Below are positions 6,573 to 13,611 of a stretch of DNA of 13,611 bases, piece by piece. The DNA lies in NCBI GenBank assembly GCA_007126675.1, contig SLAU01000208.1:1-13611 (forward strand). Reading direction: 5' to 3'. The position numbers and the translations under genes are program-made. The notes beneath the pieces are model-generated. The model worked only from the letters and a program-made list of their open reading frames with translations. It was not told where the DNA came from and ran no database searches. Each line of letters begins with the position of its first letter. Position 1 is the first letter of the stretch. Source of the stretch: Balneolaceae bacterium (GTDB taxonomy: Bacteria; Bacteroidota; Rhodothermia; Balneolales; Balneolaceae).

Positions 6573-8183
6573 TTATTTTTGTTTTTTAATTGTTTTTGAA
6601 ACGAGATCACGATACGACTCCCGTTCTTCATCTTTTTCCTTCATCAGGTTGTCTTTGTACTCACGGCTTAATCCCCGTTGCAGACTATAGCACATAATCA
6701 GCAATATGATCACAAACGGAAAGCCTGTACTAATAGCACCTGCTTGCAGAGCACCAAGGCCTCCGCCGATCAAAAGTACAGCAGCAACAAGACCTTCAGT
6801 GCTTGCCCAGAATACACGCTGACCAACCGGTGAATCAATCTTGCCACCGCTTGTCAATCCGTCAATTACCAGCGAGCCTGAATCTGAAGAGGTTACAAAG
6901 AAGCTGAGCACTAAAATAACAGCCAGAAATGATGTGACTATTCCAAACGGGAATTCATTCAAAAGAACAAATAGTGAAGTAGTTTGATCTGCTTCAACAG
7001 CTTCAGCTATCGAAGCCAATCCTTCTGTCTCAAGGAATAGTGCACTTCCGCCAAATCCGCTCATCCAAAGGAATGTTACAACGGTTGGTACAATCAACAC
7101 ACCCAGTATGAACTCTTTAACGGTTCGGCCTCTTGAAATCCGTGCGATAAACATACCTACGTACGGCGACCACGAAATCCACCATGCCCAGTAGAATACG
7201 GTCCAATCGGTCATAAAGCTGCCTTCACTAAAGGTTTCTGTCCAAAATGCGTATTCGGCAAAGTTTTGTAAGTAATGTCCAGTACTTTGTACAAACGTGC
7301 CGAGTATAAACAGAGTCGGGCCGAAAACAAGTATGAAAAACAGGAATAATCCGGCTAACTGAATATTAAACTTACTAAGGACTTTAACTCCTTTGTGAAT
7401 GCCTAACACAACAGACCCAACAGCTACAAGTGTAACAACTGCGATGATTATAACCTGCAGGTTGGTTGTATTTTCAAACCCAAATACAAATTCCATTCCA
7501 GCACCGGCCTGTTGTGCACCGATACCCAGTGAAGTAGCTAAGCCAAATAAGGTGGCTAATACGGCAAGTATATCGATTACATCTCCCATCCAGCCGTTAA
7601 TTCTGTCACCAAGAAGCGGATAGAAAACTGAGCGAAATGAAAGCGGCAGTTTTCGGTTAAAAGCAAAAAATGCAAGAGCAAGGCCTACAACGCCATATAT
7701 AGCCCATGGATGTAATCCCCAGTGGAGAAATGTTACACCCATAGCATCTCTTACAGATTCTACTGAGCCTGCTTCAGCATGCGGCGGATAAAGCAGATGC
7801 CACATCGGTTCGGCAACAGCAAAAAACATCAGCCCGATTCCCATTCCGGCACTGAAAAGCATAGCAAACCACGCCATATTGCTGAATTCCGGTTTTGCCT
7901 CATTTCCACCAAGCCGGATGCTCCCAAACCTGCTGAATGCAAAATAAAGACAAAAGACGATAAAAATATTTACACCGGCTACAAACAACCAACTGGCCCA
8001 GCCTGTAATGCCAACCCTTGCTGCGTTAAACACTTCCTCAGCTGCATCTCCGGCAAGTATTGTACCTACAATCAAAATTGTAATTAGAATCACGGACGGC
8101 CAAAAAACAGGCCCGTGAATATCAAACCATTTTTTTCCTCTTTTTTTTGACTCGGGATTGTCATCTTCTCCGCGTAAAGCCAT
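6573..8183 (-). CDS. BCCT-family transporter (betaine/carnitine/choline type)
   Basis: This inner-membrane secondary transporter (536 residues, about 12 membrane helices between residues 28 and 503) takes up quaternary-ammonium osmolytes such as glycine betaine. The glycine-rich TM3 stretch SAGMGIGLMFFAVAEPM (111-127) matches sodium-coupled BetP-like members. The aromatic signature TDWTVFYWAWWISWSPYVG (325-343) supplies the TM8 tryptophan box, followed by IARISRGRTVKEF. FVTSSDSGS (429-437) is also typical. The C-terminus (504-536) is a highly charged cytosolic tail, as in osmosensing BCCT carriers, but short. It follows the beta-barrel gene by 40 bp and precedes Usp by 18 bp, forming one operon. 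No Shine-Dalgarno is visible. The family is secure; sodium coupling and betaine as substrate are inferred. Confidence 0.95.
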   Translation of the reverse strand: MALRGEDDNPESKKRGKKWFDIHGPVFWPSVILITILIVGTILAGDAAEEVFNAARVGITGWASWLFVAGVNIFIVFCLYFAFSRFGSIRLGGNEAKPEFSNMAWFAMLFSAGMGIGLMFFAVAEPMWHLLYPPHAEAGSVESVRDAMGVTFLHWGLHPWAIYGVVGLALAFFAFNRKLPLSFRSVFYPLLGDRINGWMGDVIDILAVLATLFGLATSLGIGAQQAGAGMEFVFGFENTTNLQVIIIAVVTLVAVGSVVLGIHKGVKVLSKFNIQLAGLFLFFILVFGPTLFILGTFVQSTGHYLQNFAEYAFWTETFSEGSFMTDWTVFYWAWWISWSPYVGMFIARISRGRTVKEFILGVLIVPTVVTFLWMSGFGGSALFLETEGLASIAEAVEADQTTSLFVLLNEFPFGIVTSFLAVILVLSFFVTSSDSGSLVIDGLTSGGKIDSPVGQRVFWASTEGLVAAVLLIGGGLGALQAGAISTGFPFVIILLIMCYSLQRGLSREYKDNLMKEKDEERESYRDLVSKTIKKQK

Positions 8184-8223
8184 AATTTTTTTGGTTTTAT
8201 ATTAAAATTTTTATCTGTTTTAA

Positions 8224-9441
8224 TCAGAAGTAAAATCCAAAATTAATGTTGAAGCGAATGTTGTATTCCGATTCGCCTATTCCCAGATCCTCATGGCCGG
8301 GGCCTAAACCCACACCAAAGTTGTCTGTAAGCCAGGGTTGATTTACACCTTGAGCAATATCAACATAAGTGAATACAGGTCCGGCAGTGATTAAGAATCC
8401 GGTTATGTTATGAATAGTTGCTTCGAAATTGTCGTCACCGGTGAAATCTTCACCAACGAGTTTTTCCATATAACTAAAATCGTTATAGAAGGTAAGATTC
8501 GTAATGGGTCCGAAATCAACATCTACTGATTTTGCAATTCCGAGAGATAGTATTACGGCTTCTGTGGCAACCTGATAAAAATCTGCGGAGACACCATAAG
8601 CACCCATTCCAACAGCCTCAAGTTCATTTCCCTGGTCATCATGGGCATCCATGTTGTAGTACAATACCTGCGGTTTTAAATTTAAACTTCCCAGGTTGAA
8701 CTCTCCATGAACAGCACCTGCAAATCTTCCATCAGATTCGTCCGTTACTTGATTGTAGAGACGGCCAACTTCGAAAGAAGCGCCAATCTCGCTGGATGAT
8801 CCTACATTTAAGGCTCCGCGGATATTAAATTGATTTCTCTCAACCAGGTTCGCCTGAGTGCCTAATATTGTTTCACTCGGATTCACATTATAGGAGTAGG
8901 TGCCTGCCATACCCGGAGGGCCAAACGGTTCTTGCGAAAAGAAATAGGCAAGATCTAACTGGTAACTATCTGTGGTGTTGGTAAACTTTATACCCATATT
9001 GTGATCATCTTCAAGACCCACATAATAAGGAAGCTGGAACCACCAGTTGTTGGAATTGTATTGAATATTTCCAAAAGGTACTTGGGTAACACCAAGCTGT
9101 GTTTGCCATTCATCGGATAGATCGTATTCCAACCATCCTTGTTTAATAAAATGAGTGTCGAAAGTGGGGTAAAATCGATATTCAAAATTTAAGCCGATCC
9201 CGCCCGGATTATCGTATACAGCGTTAATTCGCCAGGTGTCCCAGGTAAAATCTCCGCTATTCCCATCAATATCCGATTCGTAGCTTTCTAATATCAAATT
9301 ATACCGAACAGCACCACCAACATGAAGTGAGCTTTCATCTTCATCATCGGATTGAGCAAAGCTTAATGAATCGAATCCGCTGAGCGTGAAAAATATAAAT
9401 ACTATGATAAATACCTGAATAAATGCGTATAGTTTCTTCAT
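8224..9441 (-). CDS. Outer-membrane beta-barrel porin-like protein
   Basis: The 405-residue protein begins with a long signal peptide (1-30, MKKLYAFIQVFIIVFIFFTL then ...LSFAQ). A short acidic linker (SDDEDE) follows, and then alternating amphipathic strands rich in aromatic residues and glycine. Examples are GGAVRYNLILESY, GLNFEYRFYP and WLEYDLSDEWQTQLGV, the last recalling porins that describe a fixed-diameter barrel. The final residues, FNINFGFYF, form a C-terminal beta-signal ending in Phe for BAM-mediated insertion. It is probably a diffusion or substrate-specific pore of the outer membrane. I cannot name a specific subfamily. It is the first gene of the operon with the BCCT transporter, which suggests that it admits the BCCT substrate. 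A TATATTTG promoter box lies about 97 bp upstream. There is no Shine-Dalgarno. Confidence 0.85.
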   Translation of the reverse strand: MKKLYAFIQVFIIVFIFFTLSGFDSLSFAQSDDEDESSLHVGGAVRYNLILESYESDIDGNSGDFTWDTWRINAVYDNPGGIGLNFEYRFYPTFDTHFIKQGWLEYDLSDEWQTQLGVTQVPFGNIQYNSNNWWFQLPYYVGLEDDHNMGIKFTNTTDSYQLDLAYFFSQEPFGPPGMAGTYSYNVNPSETILGTQANLVERNQFNIRGALNVGSSSEIGASFEVGRLYNQVTDESDGRFAGAVHGEFNLGSLNLKPQVLYYNMDAHDDQGNELEAVGMGAYGVSADFYQVATEAVILSLGIAKSVDVDFGPITNLTFYNDFSYMEKLVGEDFTGDDNFEATIHNITGFLITAGPVFTYVDIAQGVNQPWLTDNFGVGLGPGHEDLGIGESEYNIRFNINFGFYF

Positions 9442-9748
9442 AGATAAGTTAAGTTTTTAATTATTGATTTTGAGTCGCTATATGTAAGTATCATGAATAC
9501 AAGCAGGTTGAGCTCGCAATAATTCCATCAAGCTTAACAAATATAATGAGACTAATCAAGCAATACATAATTTAAGAAATTGATAAATAATGATTTACAA
9601 GCACATTGATGTTTGATAGTATGCGGAAGGCCTCTCTCAGAGATAAATAAGAACTTCAATCAGAATTTCCATTAATAAGTATAAGAAATTATATACCCAA
9701 AAGAAGTGGAATTGCAGGGAAAATGTGGCTGAAAACAGACCGGTAATA
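9442..9748. other. AT-rich intergenic region upstream of the porin operon
   Basis: This 307-bp gap separates the DoxX gene from the porin, both on the minus strand. Apart from the promoter-like box at 9538-9545 I see no gene, strong hairpin or repeat. No convincing terminator follows DoxX. Confidence 0.6.
9538..9545 (-). promoter_or_regulatory. Candidate -7 box of the porin-BCCT-Usp operon
   Basis: The minus strand reads TATATTTG, a full TAnnTTTG match, leaving a leader of about 90 nt before the porin ATG. A TTG lies only 15 bp upstream, shorter than usual, so the -33 element is uncertain. Confidence 0.5.
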
Positions 9749-10183
9749 TTACAGCCGGCGGCGTCTTCTTTTTAGCTTTGAGAAACGATTATCGAGACTA
9801 TACTTTCCGGGGCCCGTAAAGTAAATAGCTATAAAAATTACGATCATCGTAATCGGATATGTAATAGCAGGATAGCCCGCATCCTGTGAAACCTGAGTGA
9901 TGACTGCAACTGCCATTGTAATAATAAGAGGGAATAGAACAGGAATGGTGTAAAGCCCAAAAATTAAAAACAGTCCTCCGAATAGTTCGGTTACTGCAGC
10001 CAGAAATCCGAATACAATATGATATGAATCAATTCCGAGATTGGACATTGCACTGCCAACTTCTTCCCACCTTTCAGTTCCGCCGGCAAGTTTGGGGTAC
10101 CCGTGACCGATAAAAATGACTCCAATTCCGATTCGCAGTACTAAAAGGCCGAGATCAATGCGTAATTTTTTAGGGAGATACAT
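9749..10183 (-). CDS. DoxX-family integral membrane protein
   Basis: This is a small four-helix inner-membrane protein of 144 residues, the normal length for DoxX. The N-terminal half has the family pattern LRIGIGVIFIGHGYPKLAGG (16-35). Next comes FLAAVTELFGGLFLIFGLYT (59-78) with the conserved Glu-x2-Gly-Gly, and then ITYPITMIVIFIAIYFTGPG with KYSLD at the end of helix 4. DoxX proteins are linked to redox or quinone-associated and stress roles, but the activity of most members is unknown. The C-terminus is strongly basic (KLKRRRRRL), expected on the cytosolic side. It lies 307 bp upstream of the porin gene on the same strand and divergent from the amidohydrolase. No Shine-Dalgarno or clear promoter box was found. 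Confidence 0.9.
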   Translation of the reverse strand: MYLPKKLRIDLGLLVLRIGIGVIFIGHGYPKLAGGTERWEEVGSAMSNLGIDSYHIVFGFLAAVTELFGGLFLIFGLYTIPVLFPLIITMAVAVITQVSQDAGYPAITYPITMIVIFIAIYFTGPGKYSLDNRFSKLKRRRRRL

Positions 10184-10311
10184 GTATTTGTGGGCAATTG
10201 ATTTATGTGAGCTTAAATTCAGGTCATATCCATTTATTACTTAATGCACCTTTTAAAGTTTCGGCTTCCTGAAGAAAAATCGATATAGCTTTAAAAAGGA
10301 CAATTATCAGG

Positions 10312-10323
10312 TTCAGAAATGAA
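10312..10323. promoter_or_regulatory. TTCA-N4-TGAA dyad, distal copy (possible operator)
   Basis: TTCAGAAATGAA is a dyad with half-sites TTCA and TGAA. It is the exact reverse complement of 10405-10416, and the two centres are 93 bp apart. It lies in the divergent DoxX/amidohydrolase gap. Confidence 0.35.
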
Positions 10324-10377
10324 TTAAGACTCAGAGATCATCAGCCAATGATAACTACTGTACAGAAAGGAGAACTG

Positions 10378-10407
10378 TTGCTTGTTTTTTTGTATCGCCT
10401 ATGTTTC
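10378..10407 (+). promoter_or_regulatory. Candidate promoter of the amidohydrolase
   Basis: TTG at 10378-10380 is followed, after exactly 19 bp, by TATGTTTC (10400-10407), seven of eight matches to TTG-N19-TAnnTTTG. The leader to the ATG at 10464 would be about 50 nt. It fits the Bacteroidota pattern well but was found by eye only. Confidence 0.45.
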
Positions 10408-10416
10408 ATTTCTGAA
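10405..10416. promoter_or_regulatory. TTCA-N4-TGAA dyad, proximal copy (possible operator)
   Basis: TTCATTTCTGAA overlaps the end of the candidate -7 box and the likely transcription start of the amidohydrolase, where a bound repressor would block initiation. It pairs exactly, as an inverted copy, with 10312-10323. Confidence 0.35.
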
Positions 10417-10463
10417 AATCTCTGCTATATTCATTATCTAATTTTAATTTTAAACAGCTCTTT

Positions 10464-11747
10464 ATGAAATATTTTTTTCTGACTATTACAATCACCCTGA
10501 TTAGTGCGGCCGGACTTTTTGCTCAGCACACTGTAATACATGCCGGCGCCCTCTTCGATGGAAACACTGCTGAACTGAAGCATGAAGTAACGATAACAAT
10601 AGAAAAGGGAACCATTATTTCTGTAGAAGACGGGTATGCCAGACCTGCTGATAATGCTAATGTGATCGATTTGCGAAATCATACAGTGCTGCCAGGGTTG
10701 ATTGACTTGCACGTACACCTTGAAGGTGAAACGAACCCTAACAGGCAGCTCGAGAGATTTACGCTAAACCCGGAGGATATCGCTTTTCGCTCTTCGGCAC
10801 ACGCAGAATCTACACTAATGGCCGGATTTACAACAGTTCGGGACCTTGGAGGCAGCGGGGTGAACCTTGCATTGCGTGATGCCATTGCGCAGGGTTTAAC
10901 TGCCGGTCCAAGAATCATCACCGTTGGTCGCAGTATTTCTACTACAGGCGGGCATGGTGATGGCACTAATCACTACCGGCGTGACCTGATGGGCGATCCG
11001 GGTCCAGACCAGGGAGTTGTGAATGGCGTGGCAGATGCCCGTAAAGCAGTTCGCCATAATTACAAAATTGGAGCAGATCACATAAAAATAACCGCTACCG
11101 GCGGAGTTTTAAGCGTGGCAAGATCGGGCGAGAATCCCCAGTTCACAGCCGATGAACTTGAGGCAATTGTAGAAATTGCTACCGATTATGGTATGCATGT
11201 TGCCGCGCATGCACATGGCAAAGAGGGGATGTTACGCGCTGTACTGGCCGGGGTTCATACCATCGATCATGGTACCTACATGGACGAGGAAGTAATGCAG
11301 GCGATGGTAGAAAGAGGTACCTATTATGTGCCAACCATCTCGGCCGGAAAGTTTGTAGCCGAAATGGCTGAAGTAGAAGGTTATTATCCGCCGCTGGTTG
11401 TTCCGAAAGCGCGTGAAATTGGCCCGTTAATCCAGGACACTTTTGGAAGGGCGTATCGTTATGGGGTGAAAATTGCATTCGGTACCGATGCCGGGGTCTT
11501 CTATCATGGTGATAATGCTGGCGAATTTATTTATATGGTTGAAGCCGGAATGCCACCAGCCGAAGCTTTGCAAAGTGCCACAACTGTTGCTGCAGAAGTG
11601 CTAGGCCTCCAGGATGAAATCGGATCAATTGAAGCAGGCAAATCAGCTGATATCATTGCTGTTGAAGGAAATCCGCTTGAAGCAATAGAGGTGATGAAGG
11701 AAGTCCGCTTTGTGATGAAAGAGGGGAAAGTTTACAAGAATCAGTAA
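10464..11747 (+). CDS. Secreted metal-dependent amidohydrolase (imidazolonepropionase/Xaa-Pro dipeptidase-like)
   Basis: This 427-residue exported hydrolase belongs to the amidohydrolase superfamily, in the imidazolonepropionase-like branch that includes Xaa-Pro or Xaa-Arg/Lys dipeptidases. A signal peptide spans 1-20 (ending AGLFA). After the small N-terminal beta domain come the metal ligands His83 and His85 in GLIDLHVH, and Lys208 in DHIKITATGG (the likely carboxylated bridging lysine). His249 (AAHAHGKEG), His269 (HTIDHG) and Asp342 (FGTDAG) follow. The GGHGDG stretch at 162-167 is typical of this branch. All catalytic positions are intact, so a binuclear metal site is expected. It probably cleaves dipeptides or cyclic amides in the periplasm; a histidine-degradation role is unlikely because of export and the absence of hut genes. 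A terminator follows it, so it is monocistronic. Confidence 0.92.
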   Translation: MKYFFLTITITLISAAGLFAQHTVIHAGALFDGNTAELKHEVTITIEKGTIISVEDGYARPADNANVIDLRNHTVLPGLIDLHVHLEGETNPNRQLERFTLNPEDIAFRSSAHAESTLMAGFTTVRDLGGSGVNLALRDAIAQGLTAGPRIITVGRSISTTGGHGDGTNHYRRDLMGDPGPDQGVVNGVADARKAVRHNYKIGADHIKITATGGVLSVARSGENPQFTADELEAIVEIATDYGMHVAAHAHGKEGMLRAVLAGVHTIDHGTYMDEEVMQAMVERGTYYVPTISAGKFVAEMAEVEGYYPPLVVPKAREIGPLIQDTFGRAYRYGVKIAFGTDAGVFYHGDNAGEFIYMVEAGMPPAEALQSATTVAAEVLGLQDEIGSIEAGKSADIIAVEGNPLEAIEVMKEVRFVMKEGKVYKNQ

Positions 11748-11769
11748 GCAGAAGCCTGATTAAATTTAT

Positions 11770-11801
11770 AAAGCCGTGCTTTTCCGGGCATGGCTTTTTT
11801 T
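11770..11801 (+). terminator. Rho-independent terminator of the amidohydrolase
   Basis: AAAGCCGTGC (11770-11779) pairs with GCATGGCTTT (11788-11797), nine Watson-Crick pairs and one G-T, around an 8-nt loop. A T-run to 11801 follows. It lies 22 bp after the stop codon and separates this gene from the CRY-DASH gene. Confidence 0.9.
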
Positions 11802-11851
11802 ATGTGAACCGATTTTTGGCGGAATGATCGGGATGAAACAGGCATTTAGAA

Positions 11852-11857
11852 AAGGAA
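11852..11857 (+). promoter_or_regulatory. Shine-Dalgarno site of the CRY-DASH gene
   Basis: AAGGAA lies three to four bases before the ATG at 11861, within an A-rich stretch. It supports that start, which also gives the canonical N-terminus with LVWFRNDLR. Confidence 0.55.
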
Positions 11858-11860
11858 AAA

Positions 11861-13282
11861 ATGAAAAACCTTGTCTGGTTCAGGAACGATCTTAGAACGG
11901 ATGATCATTTGCCGTTATATGAAGCCGCTAAAAACGGATCTGTTTCAGGTATTTATTGTTTTGATCCCCGCCATTTTGCGTGTATGGAATATGGGTTCCC
12001 AAAAACAGATGCATTTCGTGCACAATTTTTAATCGAATCGGTGCGTGATCTTCGTGTTAAACTGAGGGAGCTTGGAAGTGAATTGATTGTACGAACAGGA
12101 AAACCGGAAGAGGTGATTCCCGCACTGGCCAAAGAGTTGAATGTTGATGCAATTCATTTTCATGCAGAAGCCACAAGTGAAGAGATAAAAAGAGAGGAGA
12201 CGGTTGAAGAAGCTGTTTCAGTCTCATTGATCCGCCATTATGGACACACACTGTATCACCGCGACGACCTGCCTTTTGATTTACTGACAATTCCGGATGT
12301 TTTTACCAATTTCAGAAAACAGGTGGAAGCCAAAAGTGAGGTTCGTAAACCTCTGGATATGCCTGAGAAGCTAAGCATGGAATTAACTATCGATCCGGGA
12401 GAGATTCCAACGGTTCAGGATCTGGGGCTTGAAGAAAAACCGATTGATGAAAAATCGGTCCTGCAATTTAAAGGAGGTGAAACGGAAGCCTGGAATCGGC
12501 TGGACTCCTACTTTTTTGAAGGAGATCACCTGCGTAATTACAAATTTACCCGAAACGGCTTGCTGGGTGCTGACTATTCCTCGAAACTTTCTCCATGGCT
12601 TGCTCATGGTTGTATTTCGGCCAGGTCGGTGTATGATGAAGTTGAACGATACGAAAAAGAAGTCCACAAAAATGTATCAACATACTGGCTCAAGTTTGAG
12701 CTGATCTGGCGGGATTACTTTCGGTATTCTGCAATAAAATATGGGGGCCGAATTTTTAAGCTTGGCGGTATTCAGGATAAAGATCTTAATAAATCTACTG
12801 ATCCTGACCTGTTCAAAAAGTGGGCAAACGGTGAAACCGGTATTCCGTTTATTGATGCAAATATGCGTGAGCTGAATCAAACCGGATACATGAGTAACCG
12901 AGGCCGCCAAAATGCAGCCAGTTTTCTTGCCCAAAATCTTGATTTCGACTGGCGATGGGGAGCCGCATACTTTGAATCAAAACTGATCGATTATGATGTA
13001 TGCAGCAACTGGGGAAACTGGGCGTATAATGCAACGGTAGGCCACGATCCGCGAAACCGTTATTTCAATATTCTGAATCAGGCCGATAAGTACGATAAGA
13101 AAGGAGAGTATGTACGCCACTGGTTGCCGGAACTGCAAAACCTGCCAAAAGAATTCATCCACGAGCCACACCAAATGACTCCGGACCAGCAATCTCTCTA
13201 TGAAGTGAAGATCGGTACAGATTATCCCGCCCCGATCATTGATCTTGAAAAGAGTTATGAGAGGATTCGGGAGGAGGGTTAG
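11861..13282 (+). CDS. Cryptochrome/photolyase, DASH type
   Basis: This is a blue-light flavoprotein of 473 residues. CRY-DASH proteins repair cyclobutane pyrimidine dimers, mainly in single-stranded or looped DNA, and may signal. The N-terminal antenna-binding Rossmann domain starts at LVWFRNDLRTDDH (4-16). The FAD domain has FKGGETEAWNRLDSYF (203-218), KLSPWLAHGCISAR (242-255) and WRDYFRY (283-289). The DASH signature is TGYMSNRGRQNAASFLAQ (341-358), LIDYDVCSNWGNWAYNATVG (375-394) and FNILNQADKYDKKGEYVRHW (402-421). The electron-transfer tryptophan triad aligns to Trp321, Trp364 and Trp387. The length is normal for bacterial members, with no C-terminal extension. It is preceded by a terminator and followed by repeats, so it is probably transcribed alone. 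Assignment to DASH rather than class I CPD photolyase is firm. Confidence 0.95.
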   Translation: MKNLVWFRNDLRTDDHLPLYEAAKNGSVSGIYCFDPRHFACMEYGFPKTDAFRAQFLIESVRDLRVKLRELGSELIVRTGKPEEVIPALAKELNVDAIHFHAEATSEEIKREETVEEAVSVSLIRHYGHTLYHRDDLPFDLLTIPDVFTNFRKQVEAKSEVRKPLDMPEKLSMELTIDPGEIPTVQDLGLEEKPIDEKSVLQFKGGETEAWNRLDSYFFEGDHLRNYKFTRNGLLGADYSSKLSPWLAHGCISARSVYDEVERYEKEVHKNVSTYWLKFELIWRDYFRYSAIKYGGRIFKLGGIQDKDLNKSTDPDLFKKWANGETGIPFIDANMRELNQTGYMSNRGRQNAASFLAQNLDFDWRWGAAYFESKLIDYDVCSNWGNWAYNATVGHDPRNRYFNILNQADKYDKKGEYVRHWLPELQNLPKEFIHEPHQMTPDQQSLYEVKIGTDYPAPIIDLEKSYERIREEG

Positions 13283-13308
13283 AAATTGAGAATAGCTATG
13301 AACAGGGA

Positions 13309-13339
13309 GGTCTTTTCCCATGGGGACGCCTTTGGCGCG
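13309..13339 (+). repeat. Dispersed repeat module, copy B
   Basis: This is the gapless partner of 5302-5332 (22 of 31 identical, all differences transitions). The core CGCCTTTGGCG forms a 4-bp stem. The matching stem in copy A is TGCCTTTGGCA, so the closing base pair changes from T-A to C-G on both sides. Confidence 0.65.
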
Positions 13340-13521
13340 ACTCCGGTCGTCGCTCCACTCCTCCCTACGCCTGCCTGTCGACAATTCAAAGTTAATGCAA
13401 ACAAATAAGTGTATAGGCAGACAGGCTCAGGAAGAGAGTTCATATTGGTTATTAAGGGCGGCGCATCAAACCCCAGCTATGATTGTTCATTCCCTGCACC
13501 GCCAAGCAAATTTTATGCTAA

Positions 13522-13570
13522 CGCGGCGCGGTTTTTGGTTTTGTTCTATTTTAGTAATTAACGCGCCGCG
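13522..13570. repeat. GC-only inverted repeat with 31-nt loop
   Basis: CGCGGCGCG (13522-13530) and CGCGCCGCG (13562-13570) are exact reverse complements made only of G and C, around an AT-rich loop. A T-rich tract follows the first arm, but there is no T-run after the second, so a terminator role for CRY-DASH (240 bp away) is doubtful. Confidence 0.8.
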
Positions 13571-13611
13571 CCATTCCCCACCGTTTCACTGTCATCTCGA
13601 CTGCAGGCACG

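Larger units (their letters stand above)
13283..13611. other. Gene-free repeat-rich right end
   Basis: I find no supportable gene after the CRY-DASH stop. The region contains module copy B (13309-13339) and a 7-bp inverted repeat GCCTGTC/GACAGGC (13373-13379, 13420-13426). It also holds a GC-only stem (13522-13570) and, at the very end, the start of gtcatctcgactgcaggc, which looks like the head of another dispersed repeat cut by the window edge. Confidence 0.6.

Noticed and set aside
10249..10299. Imperfect inverted repeat CCTTTTAAAG / CTTTAAAAAGG as a riboswitch or terminator
   Set aside because: It is short, AT-rich, has a one-base length mismatch and lies 165 bp from the nearest downstream start; chance is a sufficient explanation.
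10464..11747. Histidine-degradation imidazolonepropionase (hutI)
   Set aside because: The protein has a signal peptide and no hut genes adjoin it; the exported dipeptidase-like branch fits better.
12977..13384. 135-codon minus-strand frame reaching into the right intergenic region
   Set aside because: Most of it is antisense to the conserved C-terminal CRY-DASH region, and the rest is repeat DNA. No domain or start signal is visible.

Overview
The window looks like ordinary chromosome from a Bacteroidota-type bacterium. A halophilic or marine Balneolota-like lineage is my best guess. The evidence is several TAnnTTTG-type -7 promoter boxes, few Shine-Dalgarno sites, moderate GC, a BCCT osmolyte transporter, a CRY-DASH photolyase and secreted peptidase-type hydrolases. 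The phylum call is inference; there is no rRNA here.

Layout. 1-774 (-) is the 5' part of an APC-family amino-acid permease that runs off the left edge. 980-2254 (-) is hisS. Between hisS and a secreted M1 metallopeptidase (3138-4823, +) sits a compact 578-bp cassette (2445-3022): an AT-rich DUF559 endonuclease-like gene (2539-2928, +) enclosed by a perfect 35-bp inverted repeat, each arm of which folds into its own REP-like hairpin. From 4824 to 5582 there is no gene, only dispersed palindromic repeats, including a nested palindrome (4884-4972) and a roughly 484-bp inverted-repeat-bounded element (5020-5503). A minus-strand operon then reads from a promoter near 9540 to a terminator at 5583-5612: outer-membrane beta-barrel protein (8224-9441), BCCT transporter (6573-8183), tandem universal-stress protein (5637-6554). 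Next come a DoxX-family membrane protein (9749-10183, -), a divergent secreted metal-dependent amidohydrolase (10464-11747, +) with its own terminator, and a CRY-DASH gene (11861-13282, +). The right end (13283-13611) is again repeat-rich.

How the genes fit together. The clearest functional unit is porin, BCCT and Usp, which would give passage of a small osmolyte across the outer and inner membranes plus a cytosolic stress protein. The M1 peptidase and the amidohydrolase are both exported and may both process peptides. HisS and the permease are housekeeping and transport genes. The most unusual object is the DUF559 cassette: a possible minimal mobile element in which a single Vsr/PD-(D/E)XK-like nuclease takes the place that a RAYT transposase has between inverted REPs. 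Target-site duplication, other genomic copies and mobility cannot be judged from this one window.
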